Notes under the pieces: model-generated
What the model was told of the DNA's origin: nothing
Database searches by the model: none
The model's input: the letters and a program-made list of their open reading frames with translations, nothing else
Virus record (IMG/VR): IMGVR_UViG_3300027771_000078
Coordinates: 1-27,088 of that record
Source: a virus
Strand: one strand, 5' to 3'
DNA: 27,088 nt
Shown: positions 1 through 7,453 of the stretch, one piece after another
How the letters are laid out: every line of letters starts with the position of its first letter
Numbering within the stretch: the first letter of the stretch is position 1
Made by a program: the position numbers and the translations under genes

Positions 1-211
1 CATTTATATCGACTGTAGTTAAATTAGCTGTAATACCTTTAAGTATTGTTGCTTCTAAGTTAGCAAATTTGGAATTAGATGTCACATTACTAAAGAATGT
101 GTTTACCGTTACCTTCTGGGTGTTGGCTGTACCTGCTGTATTAGAAACTAATACTAATACGTCTGTATTTGCGGGTGCTGCACCAGCACCCAGATTGGTA
201 ATCTTAGGCAT
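1..211 (-). CDS. Partial virion-type hypothetical protein (N-terminal 70 residues)
   Basis: The frame starts at ATG 211 and stays open to the window edge, so the C terminus is missing. It begins MPKITNLGAGAAPANTDVLV and is rich in Ala, Asn, Thr and Val, with no charged clusters, as in many phage structural proteins. An AAGGA ribosome site lies about 8 nt before the start. It follows the 251-aa gene by 22 nt on the same strand and is probably cotranscribed with it. I do not recognise the family; a structural role is inferred only from composition and from its place in the late region. Confidence 0.7.
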   Translation of the reverse strand, partial: MPKITNLGAGAAPANTDVLVLVSNTAGTANTQKVTVNTFFSNVTSNSKFANLEATILKGITANLTTVDIN

Positions 212-233
212 TATCTAATTCCTTAATTCGTTA

Positions 234-989
234 CTATGCAAGCTGTACGCCTGTTAATATTGTAGTACTTCCAGAACTTGATCCAGCTTGTGTTGTTAGT
301 GTATTGACAGTTGAACCAGTTTTCTTGATAGTTGTACCAAACAATTCAGTTGAACCGTCTGGACCAGCAGCAGCTGAACCACCATCATGATCTGCATCAA
401 CAGCTACAACTGTAGTTCCGTTTGCATCTACTACCGCAGATGATCCGTCTGTTGCCATTGCATATGTACCATTAAGGTCTGTGATGTATGCATCAGATAC
501 TGCACTAGCAGGTATCATACCTCTAAATGTTAGAGTATTAGTTCCTGATCCAGCATAGTATTGCATTTGGAATGCGCCATCATTAGCCATATCAGTTGGA
601 CCTACTGTTTGTAAGCCAACATGTACTTTGTTAGATATAGTTTGATTAGCTGACCATGCAGCTGATGTAACAGTAACTACTTCATCAAACGTGTAGTACA
701 TATCAAATCTGCCTGTACCGTCATGTGCTAATGTTGTTGTAGCATCCCAGTCAACAGATAATAGATTAGCAGCACCTAATGTTGCTGATAAGCCTCTGAT
801 GCAAACCAGTAATTCTGGTGTTGCGGCTGCGTTGTCGTTGCCACTATGTGCCTTGCCTGAAGTTTGTGCCCATCCGCCTGTGGTAGCATAAACGTCTTCA
901 CGGGCGCCTGCGCTTCCTCTTGCGTCTGTGTTGTCTACTACAAACTTAGGCCTACTAGCTGCAGAAGTCGATTTTCCCCATAAAGCCAT
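234..989 (-). CDS. Putative virion structural protein, 251 aa
   Basis: The protein is 251 residues and begins MALWGKSTSAASRPKFVVDN. It then runs through Gly/Ala/Thr/Ser-rich sequence with few Lys or Arg, and has no signal peptide or membrane segment. The start ATG has an AGGAG ribosome site 9 nt upstream and a late-promoter-like CATAAATA about 30 nt upstream. From memory, proteins with this kind of N terminus occur as conserved structural or hypothetical proteins in marine T4-like phages, but I cannot name the component. The beta-favouring, low-complexity C-terminal half (many DGSS and TTV stretches) would fit a capsid- or tail-surface protein. The structural role is inferred. Confidence 0.75.
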   Translation of the reverse strand: MALWGKSTSAASRPKFVVDNTDARGSAGAREDVYATTGGWAQTSGKAHSGNDNAAATPELLVCIRGLSATLGAANLLSVDWDATTTLAHDGTGRFDMYYTFDEVVTVTSAAWSANQTISNKVHVGLQTVGPTDMANDGAFQMQYYAGSGTNTLTFRGMIPASAVSDAYITDLNGTYAMATDGSSAVVDANGTTVVAVDADHDGGSAAAGPDGSTELFGTTIKKTGSTVNTLTTQAGSSSGSTTILTGVQLA

Positions 990-1018
990 TTGTTCTCTCT
1001 CCTATTCTTTGTTTATAT

Positions 1019-1026
1019 TATTTATG
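1019..1026 (-). promoter_or_regulatory. Late-promoter-like element CATAAATA
   Basis: The minus strand reads CATAAATA, one base from the T4 late consensus TATAAATA. It abuts the stop codon of the 890-aa gene, and its predicted start point (about 1013) leaves a leader of some 24 nt carrying AGGAG before the 251-aa gene. The first base is a mismatch, so this is weaker than the two perfect copies at 7024 and 9570. Confidence 0.5.
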
Positions 1027-3699
1027 TTAATTCTTGTCCATTGGATTAATCAATTTTCTTGTAGGCTCATCTCTTTTAAAAGCTGATTTAGGTTTATCTT
1101 GACCTAATTTCTTTTCACTTGATGCACTAGATAGTCCACCATGTGAATGAGCAGCACTATTTTGCCATTTGATTTTATCTTCTGGTTTTAATTTACTATA
1201 ATGATCTAAATGTTTTTGAGCAGTTTTAGCTGATATCTTATGTGTTTCTCCATCTTTAAACTTTACTCCACTGTGATTAGCACCTACTGATACAGCTTTT
1301 CTTAACTGCATAATTACATGCTCGTCGCCACCTCCTGTTGGAGTTACTCTATGACCTGATTTACCTTTATACCTGTTCACTTCAGCTAATGCATTACCCC
1401 ATGCATTTCTGTTATAGCTATAATTATCAGGTGTATGCTCTACTACTTCAGGTGCATGCTCTGGTAAATTAGATGAGTCAAAGCCTTCATATATAATTGA
1501 ACCTTCAAACTCTACTTCTTTAAGGTCTTCATTCTGTACACCGCCAGTTTTAGTTTTACCTTTACCAAAGAACTTATCTTTATCTATTGGCTTACTTTTG
1601 ATACCTTTATCTGCTAATGCTTTCTTATTTTGAAAAAATGTCTTACCTTTATCTAATCTTTCTCTTTCTTTTTTAGCTTTATCTATAGCATACTGTCTTG
1701 GATTTGATGCACTTTGATTATTTCCTGAATATGGCTTAGATGTCATCTTTCTTTTATATTCATCTCCAGGATATGGTATGTTAGGATTTTGATCAGACGA
1801 TTCATTAGTTTGGGAGTTTTCGCTCTCACTAAAAGACTCTAGCTTTTTTGTTGTCTCTTCATTTTTAAAAGTATCTTCACCAGACTCGTCTCCATTAGCT
1901 ACCATTTCTTTATACTTGTCAAAGAATTTTTTAGCAAAGTCTTCATGGACTTTTTTCTTATCTTCTCTACCAAACAATTCATCTCTATTTGCAAGTTGTA
2001 GGTAATGTTCAGCTAAACCATATGCTTGTGCAGCATCTTTAGGATTTTCTGCACCAGGTGCTGAGAAGTTCTCATTGAAACCTTCTTTGCTGATAGCTTT
2101 CTTGATAGCTTTACGTCTTTTATGTAAATATTTGTCTGAACTATCTTCATCACCATCATTGTCAATATCAGCATCACCTTGACCTACTGGATCTAATTTT
2201 TCCATTTTGTTTTTACTAGCAATCATTTTACCTTTTTTAGTTTTATGGGAGTGCATTGACTCTCCTAAAATTTCAAGGTTTTCTACAGGTACATTTTTTT
2301 GTATACCTTCAGCAAACATAACATCATAATGACTTACGTAACCTTCCATGTGATAACCTTTGCCATCACAATGATCACACTCTTCACCTTTTACTTGACC
2401 AGTGCCATCACAAGTTTCACATTCTTTTTTCTCTTTTTCTACTAATGTGTGCTGTCCTGGTAAAGGATTGCCTTCACCAAACTCTTCATGTTTAACATGA
2501 GTTGCACAGTTATGTTTCATTACATCTTTTTCTTCCATCTTGGAACCCATAATGGCTTTTTTCTTTTTCATTTTAGATGAATGCATATGATTTGCAGATT
2601 TTACAACAGCTACTGTTTCTGTCACTACTCTTTCAATACCATGTTCAAACATTACATCATACCACTCTACGTTACCATTATCATCTGGTTCAGCATGCTG
2701 TGCAGTAATGCAAACACCTTCGCCAAACTCTGTACTTTCAACATGAGTTGCACAATTATGTTTCATTACATCTTTATCTTCAGATACTGTTTTATAACCT
2801 TTAGCTTTAAGTGCAGCTATTTTTGCAGTATCACCTTGTTGTACAGTTGTACCATGTATACCATCACCATCAGATTTTCTCATTTTGATAGTGCCTTGTT
2901 TTTTAAATATAGCTTTTTCTTCATCACCTAATTTTTTATCCATTGCTGGACCAAACTTAGAAAGAGCTTCTTTAGCTTCCATTTTCTTATCACCACCTTT
3001 GCCACCTTTATAAGATATGCTTACATCACTATCTCTGAGGTCATCAATATTGGTATCAGATAGAGTTTCTCCAACTTTAATTCTACTACCAAGGTCTGCA
3101 GAAACTGAAAGTACTTTATATGATGTACCTCCTGGAGTCATTTCAACTGTAATGCCTTCTTGGAGACCATCTTTACCTACATTTCTCAAAGAGTCCATCC
3201 ATGAGTTGCGGTTGTATTGATAATCACTATTTTTAAATGCCATTTTACTTTCCAATTCTTCTTTTCTCAGTCCTGTTCTCATAGCTGATTTTGATTTACG
3301 ATATTTTCTTCTAAATTCATCCTCAGGTACATTTGTCAAGTCCTGATGAACAGCACTATTTCCACCTACTGGTCTTTTGGTATCGTTAGGTCCTTTACTA
3401 ACTCCTGTACCACGAGCCATACCTTTTGTACCTGGTCTTTTTGCTACTGTATCCCCTGCATGTCTTTGTTTAAATCTTGTTGTGTTAGATGAGCCTACTG
3501 AATCTTTTGACTTCAATGAATCACTCTTACGAGCAATAGCTCTATCTCTTTGAGCTTTCTTAGGTCTTACGTATGCTTCACTTGCTGCATTATCTTCATT
3601 AGCTGTTGGTCCGTGTACCTTTTTGACTGCATCAAGAAGACTATCGCTAATCCCAAATGTATTATGCCTAGAAGGTGTCGCTTTAGGTTTATCAACCAT
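1027..3699 (-). CDS. 890-aa multidomain late protein with duplicated module and DnaJ-like zinc finger
   Basis: A very Lys/Glu/Asp-rich 890-residue protein of unknown function. A module of about 60-85 residues occurs twice (about 309-365 and 391-475). Each copy starts KDVMKHNCATHV, continues EFGEG and ends YDVMF-x2-GI. The second copy carries an inserted CxxCxGxG pair (Cys427, 430, 441, 444) like half of a DnaJ zinc domain. Residues 509-522 (DADIDNDGDEDSSD) resemble an EF-hand/dockerin calcium loop. A YNRN[SA]W motif appears near 162 and 762, and KTGGVQNED at 717-725 is shared with the nucleotidyltransferase fusion upstream. An AAGGAG lies 9 nt before the ATG, and the gene overlaps the 154-aa gene by 8 nt. 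Its place in the late cluster suggests a virion or assembly protein; no enzyme motif is visible. Confidence 0.8.
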   Translation of the reverse strand: MVDKPKATPSRHNTFGISDSLLDAVKKVHGPTANEDNAASEAYVRPKKAQRDRAIARKSDSLKSKDSVGSSNTTRFKQRHAGDTVAKRPGTKGMARGTGVSKGPNDTKRPVGGNSAVHQDLTNVPEDEFRRKYRKSKSAMRTGLRKEELESKMAFKNSDYQYNRNSWMDSLRNVGKDGLQEGITVEMTPGGTSYKVLSVSADLGSRIKVGETLSDTNIDDLRDSDVSISYKGGKGGDKKMEAKEALSKFGPAMDKKLGDEEKAIFKKQGTIKMRKSDGDGIHGTTVQQGDTAKIAALKAKGYKTVSEDKDVMKHNCATHVESTEFGEGVCITAQHAEPDDNGNVEWYDVMFEHGIERVVTETVAVVKSANHMHSSKMKKKKAIMGSKMEEKDVMKHNCATHVKHEEFGEGNPLPGQHTLVEKEKKECETCDGTGQVKGEECDHCDGKGYHMEGYVSHYDVMFAEGIQKNVPVENLEILGESMHSHKTKKGKMIASKNKMEKLDPVGQGDADIDNDGDEDSSDKYLHKRRKAIKKAISKEGFNENFSAPGAENPKDAAQAYGLAEHYLQLANRDELFGREDKKKVHEDFAKKFFDKYKEMVANGDESGEDTFKNEETTKKLESFSESENSQTNESSDQNPNIPYPGDEYKRKMTSKPYSGNNQSASNPRQYAIDKAKKERERLDKGKTFFQNKKALADKGIKSKPIDKDKFFGKGKTKTGGVQNEDLKEVEFEGSIIYEGFDSSNLPEHAPEVVEHTPDNYSYNRNAWGNALAEVNRYKGKSGHRVTPTGGGDEHVIMQLRKAVSVGANHSGVKFKDGETHKISAKTAQKHLDHYSKLKPEDKIKWQNSAAHSHGGLSSASSEKKLGQDKPKSAFKRDEPTRKLINPMDKN
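1526..1556. repeat. 31-bp repeat copy A encoding KTGGVQNED
   Basis: It matches 4601-4631 at 29 of 31 positions in the same orientation. Both copies are read in the same frame and encode KTGGVQNED in different genes. Confidence 0.75.
2494..2535. repeat. Internal 42-bp direct repeat, copy 2 (zinc-finger module)
   Basis: It matches 2740-2781 at 40 of 42 positions, the two differences being single substitutions. It encodes the KDVMKHNCATHV start of the second module in the 890-aa protein. The near identity at DNA level suggests a recent duplication or gene conversion. Confidence 0.85.
2740..2781. repeat. Internal 42-bp direct repeat, copy 1
   Basis: Partner of 2494-2535. It encodes the start of the first module of the 890-aa protein, the copy that lacks the cysteine insert. 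Confidence 0.85.
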
Positions 3700-4156
3700 T
3701 GTCTTCTTCTCCTTTAGTATCTGTTTGTAGTCTTTTCCTCATACGAACAAAAATTTGTTGATCGTCTGAAACGGCGTCGACTAATTTATTAAATAATTCA
3801 TAAATTTGTTTTCTAAGAACAGGTTGTTTAAGAGCATCTTCACCACTCTTTAAAGCTCTCTTCATAGTTTCTAATTCACCCTTCTCTACTAATCCCATTC
3901 TTAACAATGTCATTAGTTTTGAGGGTATCTTTATATCTTCTTCATATATATTTATACTTTTTTGTACTTCTTCCGCCTGAGCTTTTTTCATTTGATCAGG
4001 GGTAGGTGCACCCTTATCACCTTTATCTCTCATTGTTTCACCAGAACCTTTTTTTATTCTAGCTTTTTTATTGTGGATGTTATCCCAAAGACCTTTTTCA
4101 CCTAGTTGTATTCTACGTATAGCTGAACTCTCTGATTCGTAATCTTTTAAACTCAT
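3692..4156 (-). CDS. Conserved hypothetical late protein, 154 aa
   Basis: A charged 154-residue protein. The N-terminal part contains RIQLGEKGLWDNIHNKKARI followed by a Gly/Lys-rich stretch (GSGETMRDKGDKGAPTPDQM). The C-terminal half is predicted helical (LLRMGLVEKGELETMKRALK and onward). From memory, 'WDNIH-KKxRIKxGSGExMR' segments recur in small proteins of marine T4-like phages, with no assigned function. The start ATG overlaps the stop of the 945-aa gene by 4 nt (ATGA), and its own stop overlaps the start of the 890-aa gene, so the three genes look translationally coupled. A head or assembly role is only inferred from location. Confidence 0.8.
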   Translation of the reverse strand: MSLKDYESESSAIRRIQLGEKGLWDNIHNKKARIKKGSGETMRDKGDKGAPTPDQMKKAQAEEVQKSINIYEEDIKIPSKLMTLLRMGLVEKGELETMKRALKSGEDALKQPVLRKQIYELFNKLVDAVSDDQQIFVRMRKRLQTDTKGEEDNG

Positions 4157-6990
4157 GGGTTGATTCCATCTTTTTTATAAGGACCTTTACCATACTTAGG
4201 ATCACCCTTATCCATTCCAACCCTACTTGTACTTGTTTTTAATCCTGTTCCAGTCCTTGCTCTAGCTGTATCTTTTCTTTGTTGCTGTCTAGCTTTTAAT
4301 CCTGCCATACTTTTTACAAAAGCTTCTCTTTTCTTAGCTTTTGCCTCACTGTTATCCATGCCTTCCATCTCTCTATTATGTTGATCTCGCATTCTTTCTT
4401 TTTGACCTTGTTGAGCTCTAGCTACTCTTTGCTGTGCAGCAGCATCTTCATTCTGCATGTTGTTACCACTGTTACCACGAGATTGGGCTGCAGCACGTTG
4501 AGCTAAATGTCTTTTTTTCACTGCAAGTTGTTGAAGCATTTTGTCTTGTAATCTCTTATGGTTTCTTTTTTCTAATTCCTTTGCAGCCATTGCAGCAGCA
4601 TCTTCATTTTGTACACCACCAGTTTTAGTTTGCAATACTTTATCTGTAACTCTTTTAATTCTTCTATTTAAATTATACTCAGATCTTTTAACATATTTGA
4701 CTGCACCCTTTACTTGATCGTCTTGATTCTTTTTTACTTCTTTATCACCAAGTAATGCTTCAAACATAGCATTTATATCTTCATTTTTTTGTCCTGGTGT
4801 ATCTTTTCTATATGCTTTATTAGTACCATGTGGATACTCTAATGCACTAGTTATTTCTTTTTTCTTCTTCCTCTTTTTAGTCTTAGGATCTTTGTCTATA
4901 ATATCATGTGTAACAGTTTTAGGATCAATGGGATCTTCTACGTCTGATCTTTCTCCTGTAGCTTTAAACTCTGTTAATCTTGGCATTGTTGATCTAGTTA
5001 CCATTGGTCTTGTAAATCTCCTATCTAATTGTACGCCATTAATTGGGGTGTCTTGCCACTTGTCCAATGCTTCATATATCTCAGCTTCTTCTTTAAGTGG
5101 TCCACCACCTACCCATGCATCACATACTCTTGCGCCAGCACATTTAAAAGCAAACATCTCACAATAACCTATATGAGCTTGTTCTACTATTTTATCTCCA
5201 TCAGGACCTAATACTTTTGCTATCTTTTTTAATGTAGGAGGGCTCATATCAAATACTGCACAATTGTGACATCTTGATTCTTTAGCTATTTCTGTAGTTG
5301 TATCCCAAAGGTCTGCTGCCTTTTCCCAATACTCTTCATCACTATCGTTTAAAGGACCATAGTTATAATTTTTTATAGTAGAGTTTCTGTTTCTAGTATT
5401 AAGTGCTAGGTTTGTTATAGCTTCTTCTGGTTTATATTTTTTATCTGGAACTTCTAATGCAGCTGCTGTATTATAGTCATCTGCTATAAAAGTATTTAAA
5501 CTCATAAAACCTTGTTGCTGAGGTGTCTGAGGACCATCTCCATCTAACCCCATTGCAAATACTTCAAATAAAATATTATTATCAATATCAGTACTACTCA
5601 TTTTCTTTTCTAATGCTTTTTGATCTTTCTCAGATAACATTGATAACATATCAACAATATTAATTACTTCTTCTGTTTTAACATTTTGTGGTATTGTGTA
5701 TGAAGAAGTTTTTACAGCTTGTTGTGTTGATGAAGTTGGAGGTGGACCTTTATATTTTACTATTGGTCTTTTTGCTGGTGCAGGTGCAGGTTTCTTAATA
5801 CTACTAGTTGGTTTTTTAGCAGCTGCTTGTTTGTTCTTTTTATAGTCTCTTAATCTTACTAATTCAGCTCTACGTACTTTAGGTAATAATCTAGCAGCTA
5901 TTCTATCAATAATGGCTTTCTTTGTAGCTACTCTTGTGTCTATCATTATTTTGTCAGCCATACCTAGCTTAGCATAGTTCTCACCTTTCTTACCCATAAA
6001 TCTTTTACGTACTAATTTAATAGCATGTCTTCTTGCTCTTCTCTTTAACATAGGAGCTGTAGCAAGTTTTTTCCTCATCATTGCTTTTTTTCTTTGGATC
6101 TTATGTTTAAAACGTCTAAGTATCAGAGCTTTTTTAATTCTAGCTTGTCGTGATAATACTTCATCTAATGAGTCACCAGTAAAATCTTCAAATTCAGCAT
6201 TAACCATTCTCATATACTGATCTTTTCCTTCACCAAACCTTTGCCCTCCGGAACGTGTAGTATTAGCCGGCGCACCCTTTCCACCACTACCATTCTTTAC
6301 ACCTACTCCTTTGCCACCTGATGGCATGGTATGTGTGATCACTTCTGTCTTTTCCCCACTAGGTTTGAATTTCTTTTTCATTACGGCTTCTTTAAAACTT
6401 TCCAACTGAGTGCCTCCTATATGTCCATGAATTTCCTTTGCATCCGGGTGTAATGCTTTTGGTAATCCTTGTTTGAATTCTGTGTGTCGACCAGCTCTTG
6501 CGTGGTCTCTTATCTTACTAGATGACATGCCTTTTGTACCTTCAGCTTTCCCATCTCGGTCTCCAGCACTAACACTTTTTATACTTTTAAAATTATAGTG
6601 TCCGTGGGCGCTTTTCTTACCATTATATTTAGTTAAAAGTTTATGCATGCCTTCATGTTGATCACTGCCTCCAACGTATACCAAATGCTTGTGCCCAGCA
6701 GCATGTAGCTTTGCAGCAGCATGCAATGGTCCAGGATTACCTGTAGACGAACCAGATACATTAACATCAGGGTGAGCTATCTTCCTGAGGTAACCTAGCT
6801 TTTTGTCTTGTGGGAGGGGATCTGTGGTTTTGTGTTGTTTATGACTTGCAACTACATGGGCTGTTCCGCCATGTTGCTTTGCAACTTCATGTGTTTTTTT
6901 TATTAGATGTTCGTGTCCAGTTGTTGGAGGGTTCATCCTTCCAAAAGCTAGGACAGCTGTTTTATCTTTTGTATCTTGTTGTAACGCCAT
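4153..6990 (-). CDS. Cytidylyltransferase-like domain fused to a long basic, Cys-containing late protein (945 aa)
   Basis: Residues 7-165 show a nucleotidyltransferase of the cytidylyltransferase/NMNAT type: FGRMNPPTTGH (17-26, the T/HxGH motif), a VGGSDQ segment, and SSSKIR (156-161). The rest has no enzyme signature I know. There is an extremely basic Arg/Lys helix region (about 280-390), a Pro/Ala linker, a cysteine cluster C574-x2-C577-x32-C610-x6-C617-x5-C623 that could bind a metal or Fe-S cluster, and a Gln/Arg/Ala-rich C-terminal coiled region with KTGGVQNED (789-797) and a second QNED. The open frame extends to a GTG at 7020, but a perfect late promoter at 7024-7031 would start RNA at about 7018. 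The ATG at 6990, with AAGGA 10 nt upstream, is therefore chosen. A virion role is inferred. Confidence 0.8.
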   Translation of the reverse strand: MALQQDTKDKTAVLAFGRMNPPTTGHEHLIKKTHEVAKQHGGTAHVVASHKQHKTTDPLPQDKKLGYLRKIAHPDVNVSGSSTGNPGPLHAAAKLHAAGHKHLVYVGGSDQHEGMHKLLTKYNGKKSAHGHYNFKSIKSVSAGDRDGKAEGTKGMSSSKIRDHARAGRHTEFKQGLPKALHPDAKEIHGHIGGTQLESFKEAVMKKKFKPSGEKTEVITHTMPSGGKGVGVKNGSGGKGAPANTTRSGGQRFGEGKDQYMRMVNAEFEDFTGDSLDEVLSRQARIKKALILRRFKHKIQRKKAMMRKKLATAPMLKRRARRHAIKLVRKRFMGKKGENYAKLGMADKIMIDTRVATKKAIIDRIAARLLPKVRRAELVRLRDYKKNKQAAAKKPTSSIKKPAPAPAKRPIVKYKGPPPTSSTQQAVKTSSYTIPQNVKTEEVINIVDMLSMLSEKDQKALEKKMSSTDIDNNILFEVFAMGLDGDGPQTPQQQGFMSLNTFIADDYNTAAALEVPDKKYKPEEAITNLALNTRNRNSTIKNYNYGPLNDSDEEYWEKAADLWDTTTEIAKESRCHNCAVFDMSPPTLKKIAKVLGPDGDKIVEQAHIGYCEMFAFKCAGARVCDAWVGGGPLKEEAEIYEALDKWQDTPINGVQLDRRFTRPMVTRSTMPRLTEFKATGERSDVEDPIDPKTVTHDIIDKDPKTKKRKKKKEITSALEYPHGTNKAYRKDTPGQKNEDINAMFEALLGDKEVKKNQDDQVKGAVKYVKRSEYNLNRRIKRVTDKVLQTKTGGVQNEDAAAMAAKELEKRNHKRLQDKMLQQLAVKKRHLAQRAAAQSRGNSGNNMQNEDAAAQQRVARAQQGQKERMRDQHNREMEGMDNSEAKAKKREAFVKSMAGLKARQQQRKDTARARTGTGLKTSTSRVGMDKGDPKYGKGPYKKDGINP
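4601..4631. repeat. 31-bp repeat copy B encoding KTGGVQNED
   Basis: It pairs with 1526-1556 (29 of 31 identical). It lies in the C-terminal third of the nucleotidyltransferase fusion. A further shorter copy of the QNEDAA-coding part sits near 4438-4459. Confidence 0.75.
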
Positions 6991-7023
6991 ATTCAGGTTT
7001 TCCTTAGACTTACTGAGCACTGC

Positions 7024-7031
7024 TATTTATA
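7024..7031 (-). promoter_or_regulatory. T4-type late promoter TATAAATA
   Basis: The minus strand reads TATAAATA, a perfect match to the T4 late promoter consensus recognised by the gp55/gp33/clamp system. Counting its last base as -6 puts the start point near 7018, giving a 28-nt leader with AAGGA before the ATG at 6990. It sits just past the U-tract of the terminator at 7034-7061, so one unit ends where the next begins. Confidence 0.85.
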
Positions 7032-7033
7032 AT

Positions 7034-7061
7034 AAAAAAGAGGGCAAGTACACTTTTGCCC
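7034..7061 (-). terminator. Intrinsic terminator of the nuclease-ligase-PqqA unit
   Basis: On the minus strand GGGCAA and TTGCCC pair (7056-7061 with 7042-7047) around an 8-nt loop, followed by TCTTTTTT. This is a compact Rho-independent terminator that would end transcripts from the genes at 7144-9551. Confidence 0.8.
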
Positions 7062-7143
7062 CCTTATTCAACGTTTATTAGTTAAAGACCATTATCAAAA
7101 AGGATATTGGATCACCGCCTTTCCTTAAAATTTCTTCGTTTAC

Positions 7144-7218
7144 TTATATTTCAGCACAAGCGTAACAATTAATTTCAAGTCCAACGGCTATTTCTCTAAC
7201 GGAAGGTTTACTCCACAT
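7144..7218 (-). CDS. pqqA: PqqA-like peptide (24 aa), coenzyme PQQ precursor type
   Basis: A 24-codon ORF that begins MWSKPSVREIAVGLEINCYA and ends with CAEI. It has the hallmarks of PqqA, the ribosomal precursor of pyrroloquinoline quinone: an N-terminal W-x-K-P, a central [IL]-x-[VL]-G-[LM]-E-[IV] segment, and E-x3-Y (Glu15, Tyr19), the pair that PqqE cross-links in bacterial PqqA. The terminal AEI resembles methylotroph PqqA. An excellent AAGGAG lies 7 nt before the ATG, which argues strongly that it is translated. It is the last gene of its unit, 27 nt after the 65-aa gene and about 80 nt before a terminator. No pqqBCDE genes are in the window, so the host would have to supply the maturation enzymes. 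An unrelated peptide with chance similarity is the main alternative. Confidence 0.8.
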   Translation of the reverse strand: MWSKPSVREIAVGLEINCYACAEI

Positions 7219-7245
7219 AGGTCTTCTCCTTGTTATTATTAAAAA

Positions 7246-7443
7246 TTAACCACGATAGTTAGTCACGGCTTCGGCCCACAAATCAGAGTTGCCAGCTTCG
7301 TTCCAAAGAACATAAGCTAATCTCACTGCATCTCTACCAGCGGTAGCATGAGTCCAAGCGGGGTCGGACTCAATTTGTCTTTCGGCTGCTCCTAAGTAGC
7401 CGTCCTTTACATCTGAGTGCATTGCACTTACAGGAATACTCAT
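7246..7443 (-). CDS. Small unknown protein (65 aa) of unusually high GC
   Basis: A 65-residue acidic protein that begins MSIPVSAMHSDVKDGYLGAA, with a helical middle containing Ala, Trp, Arg and Glu (AGRDAVRLAYVLWNEAGNSD). AAGGAG lies 6 nt before the ATG. I do not recognise the family. The base composition stands out: two 60-base lines inside it (7261-7380) are about 50-53% G+C, while neighbouring genes are about one-third. It lies directly upstream of the PqqA-like gene on the same transcript, so the two may have been acquired together. It lacks the length and features of PqqD, and no catalytic motif is visible. Confidence 0.75.
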   Translation of the reverse strand: MSIPVSAMHSDVKDGYLGAAERQIESDPAWTHATAGRDAVRLAYVLWNEAGNSDLWAEAVTNYRG

Positions 7444-7453
7444 AAATTTCTCC

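Noticed and set aside
2581-3220. Plus-strand open frames here and throughout the window, for example 12588-12920, 24613-24951 and 16846-17124
   Set aside because: They lie opposite well-supported minus-strand genes, have odd composition (Cys/Phe/Ile/Ser-rich), and lack ribosome sites. They are antisense shadows.
3949-3956. A perfect TATAAATA on the minus strand
   Set aside because: It lies inside the 154-aa gene (codons for Ile-Asn-Ile), with no gene start or ribosome site shortly downstream. A chance match in AT-rich coding DNA is more likely.
7077-7143. In-frame stretch after the PqqA-like stop (about 21 codons, ending at TAA 7077-7079) that looks protein-like
   Set aside because: It has no ATG, GTG or TTG near its start and no ribosome site, and follows a TAA stop. 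Stop read-through cannot be shown from sequence, so no gene is called.
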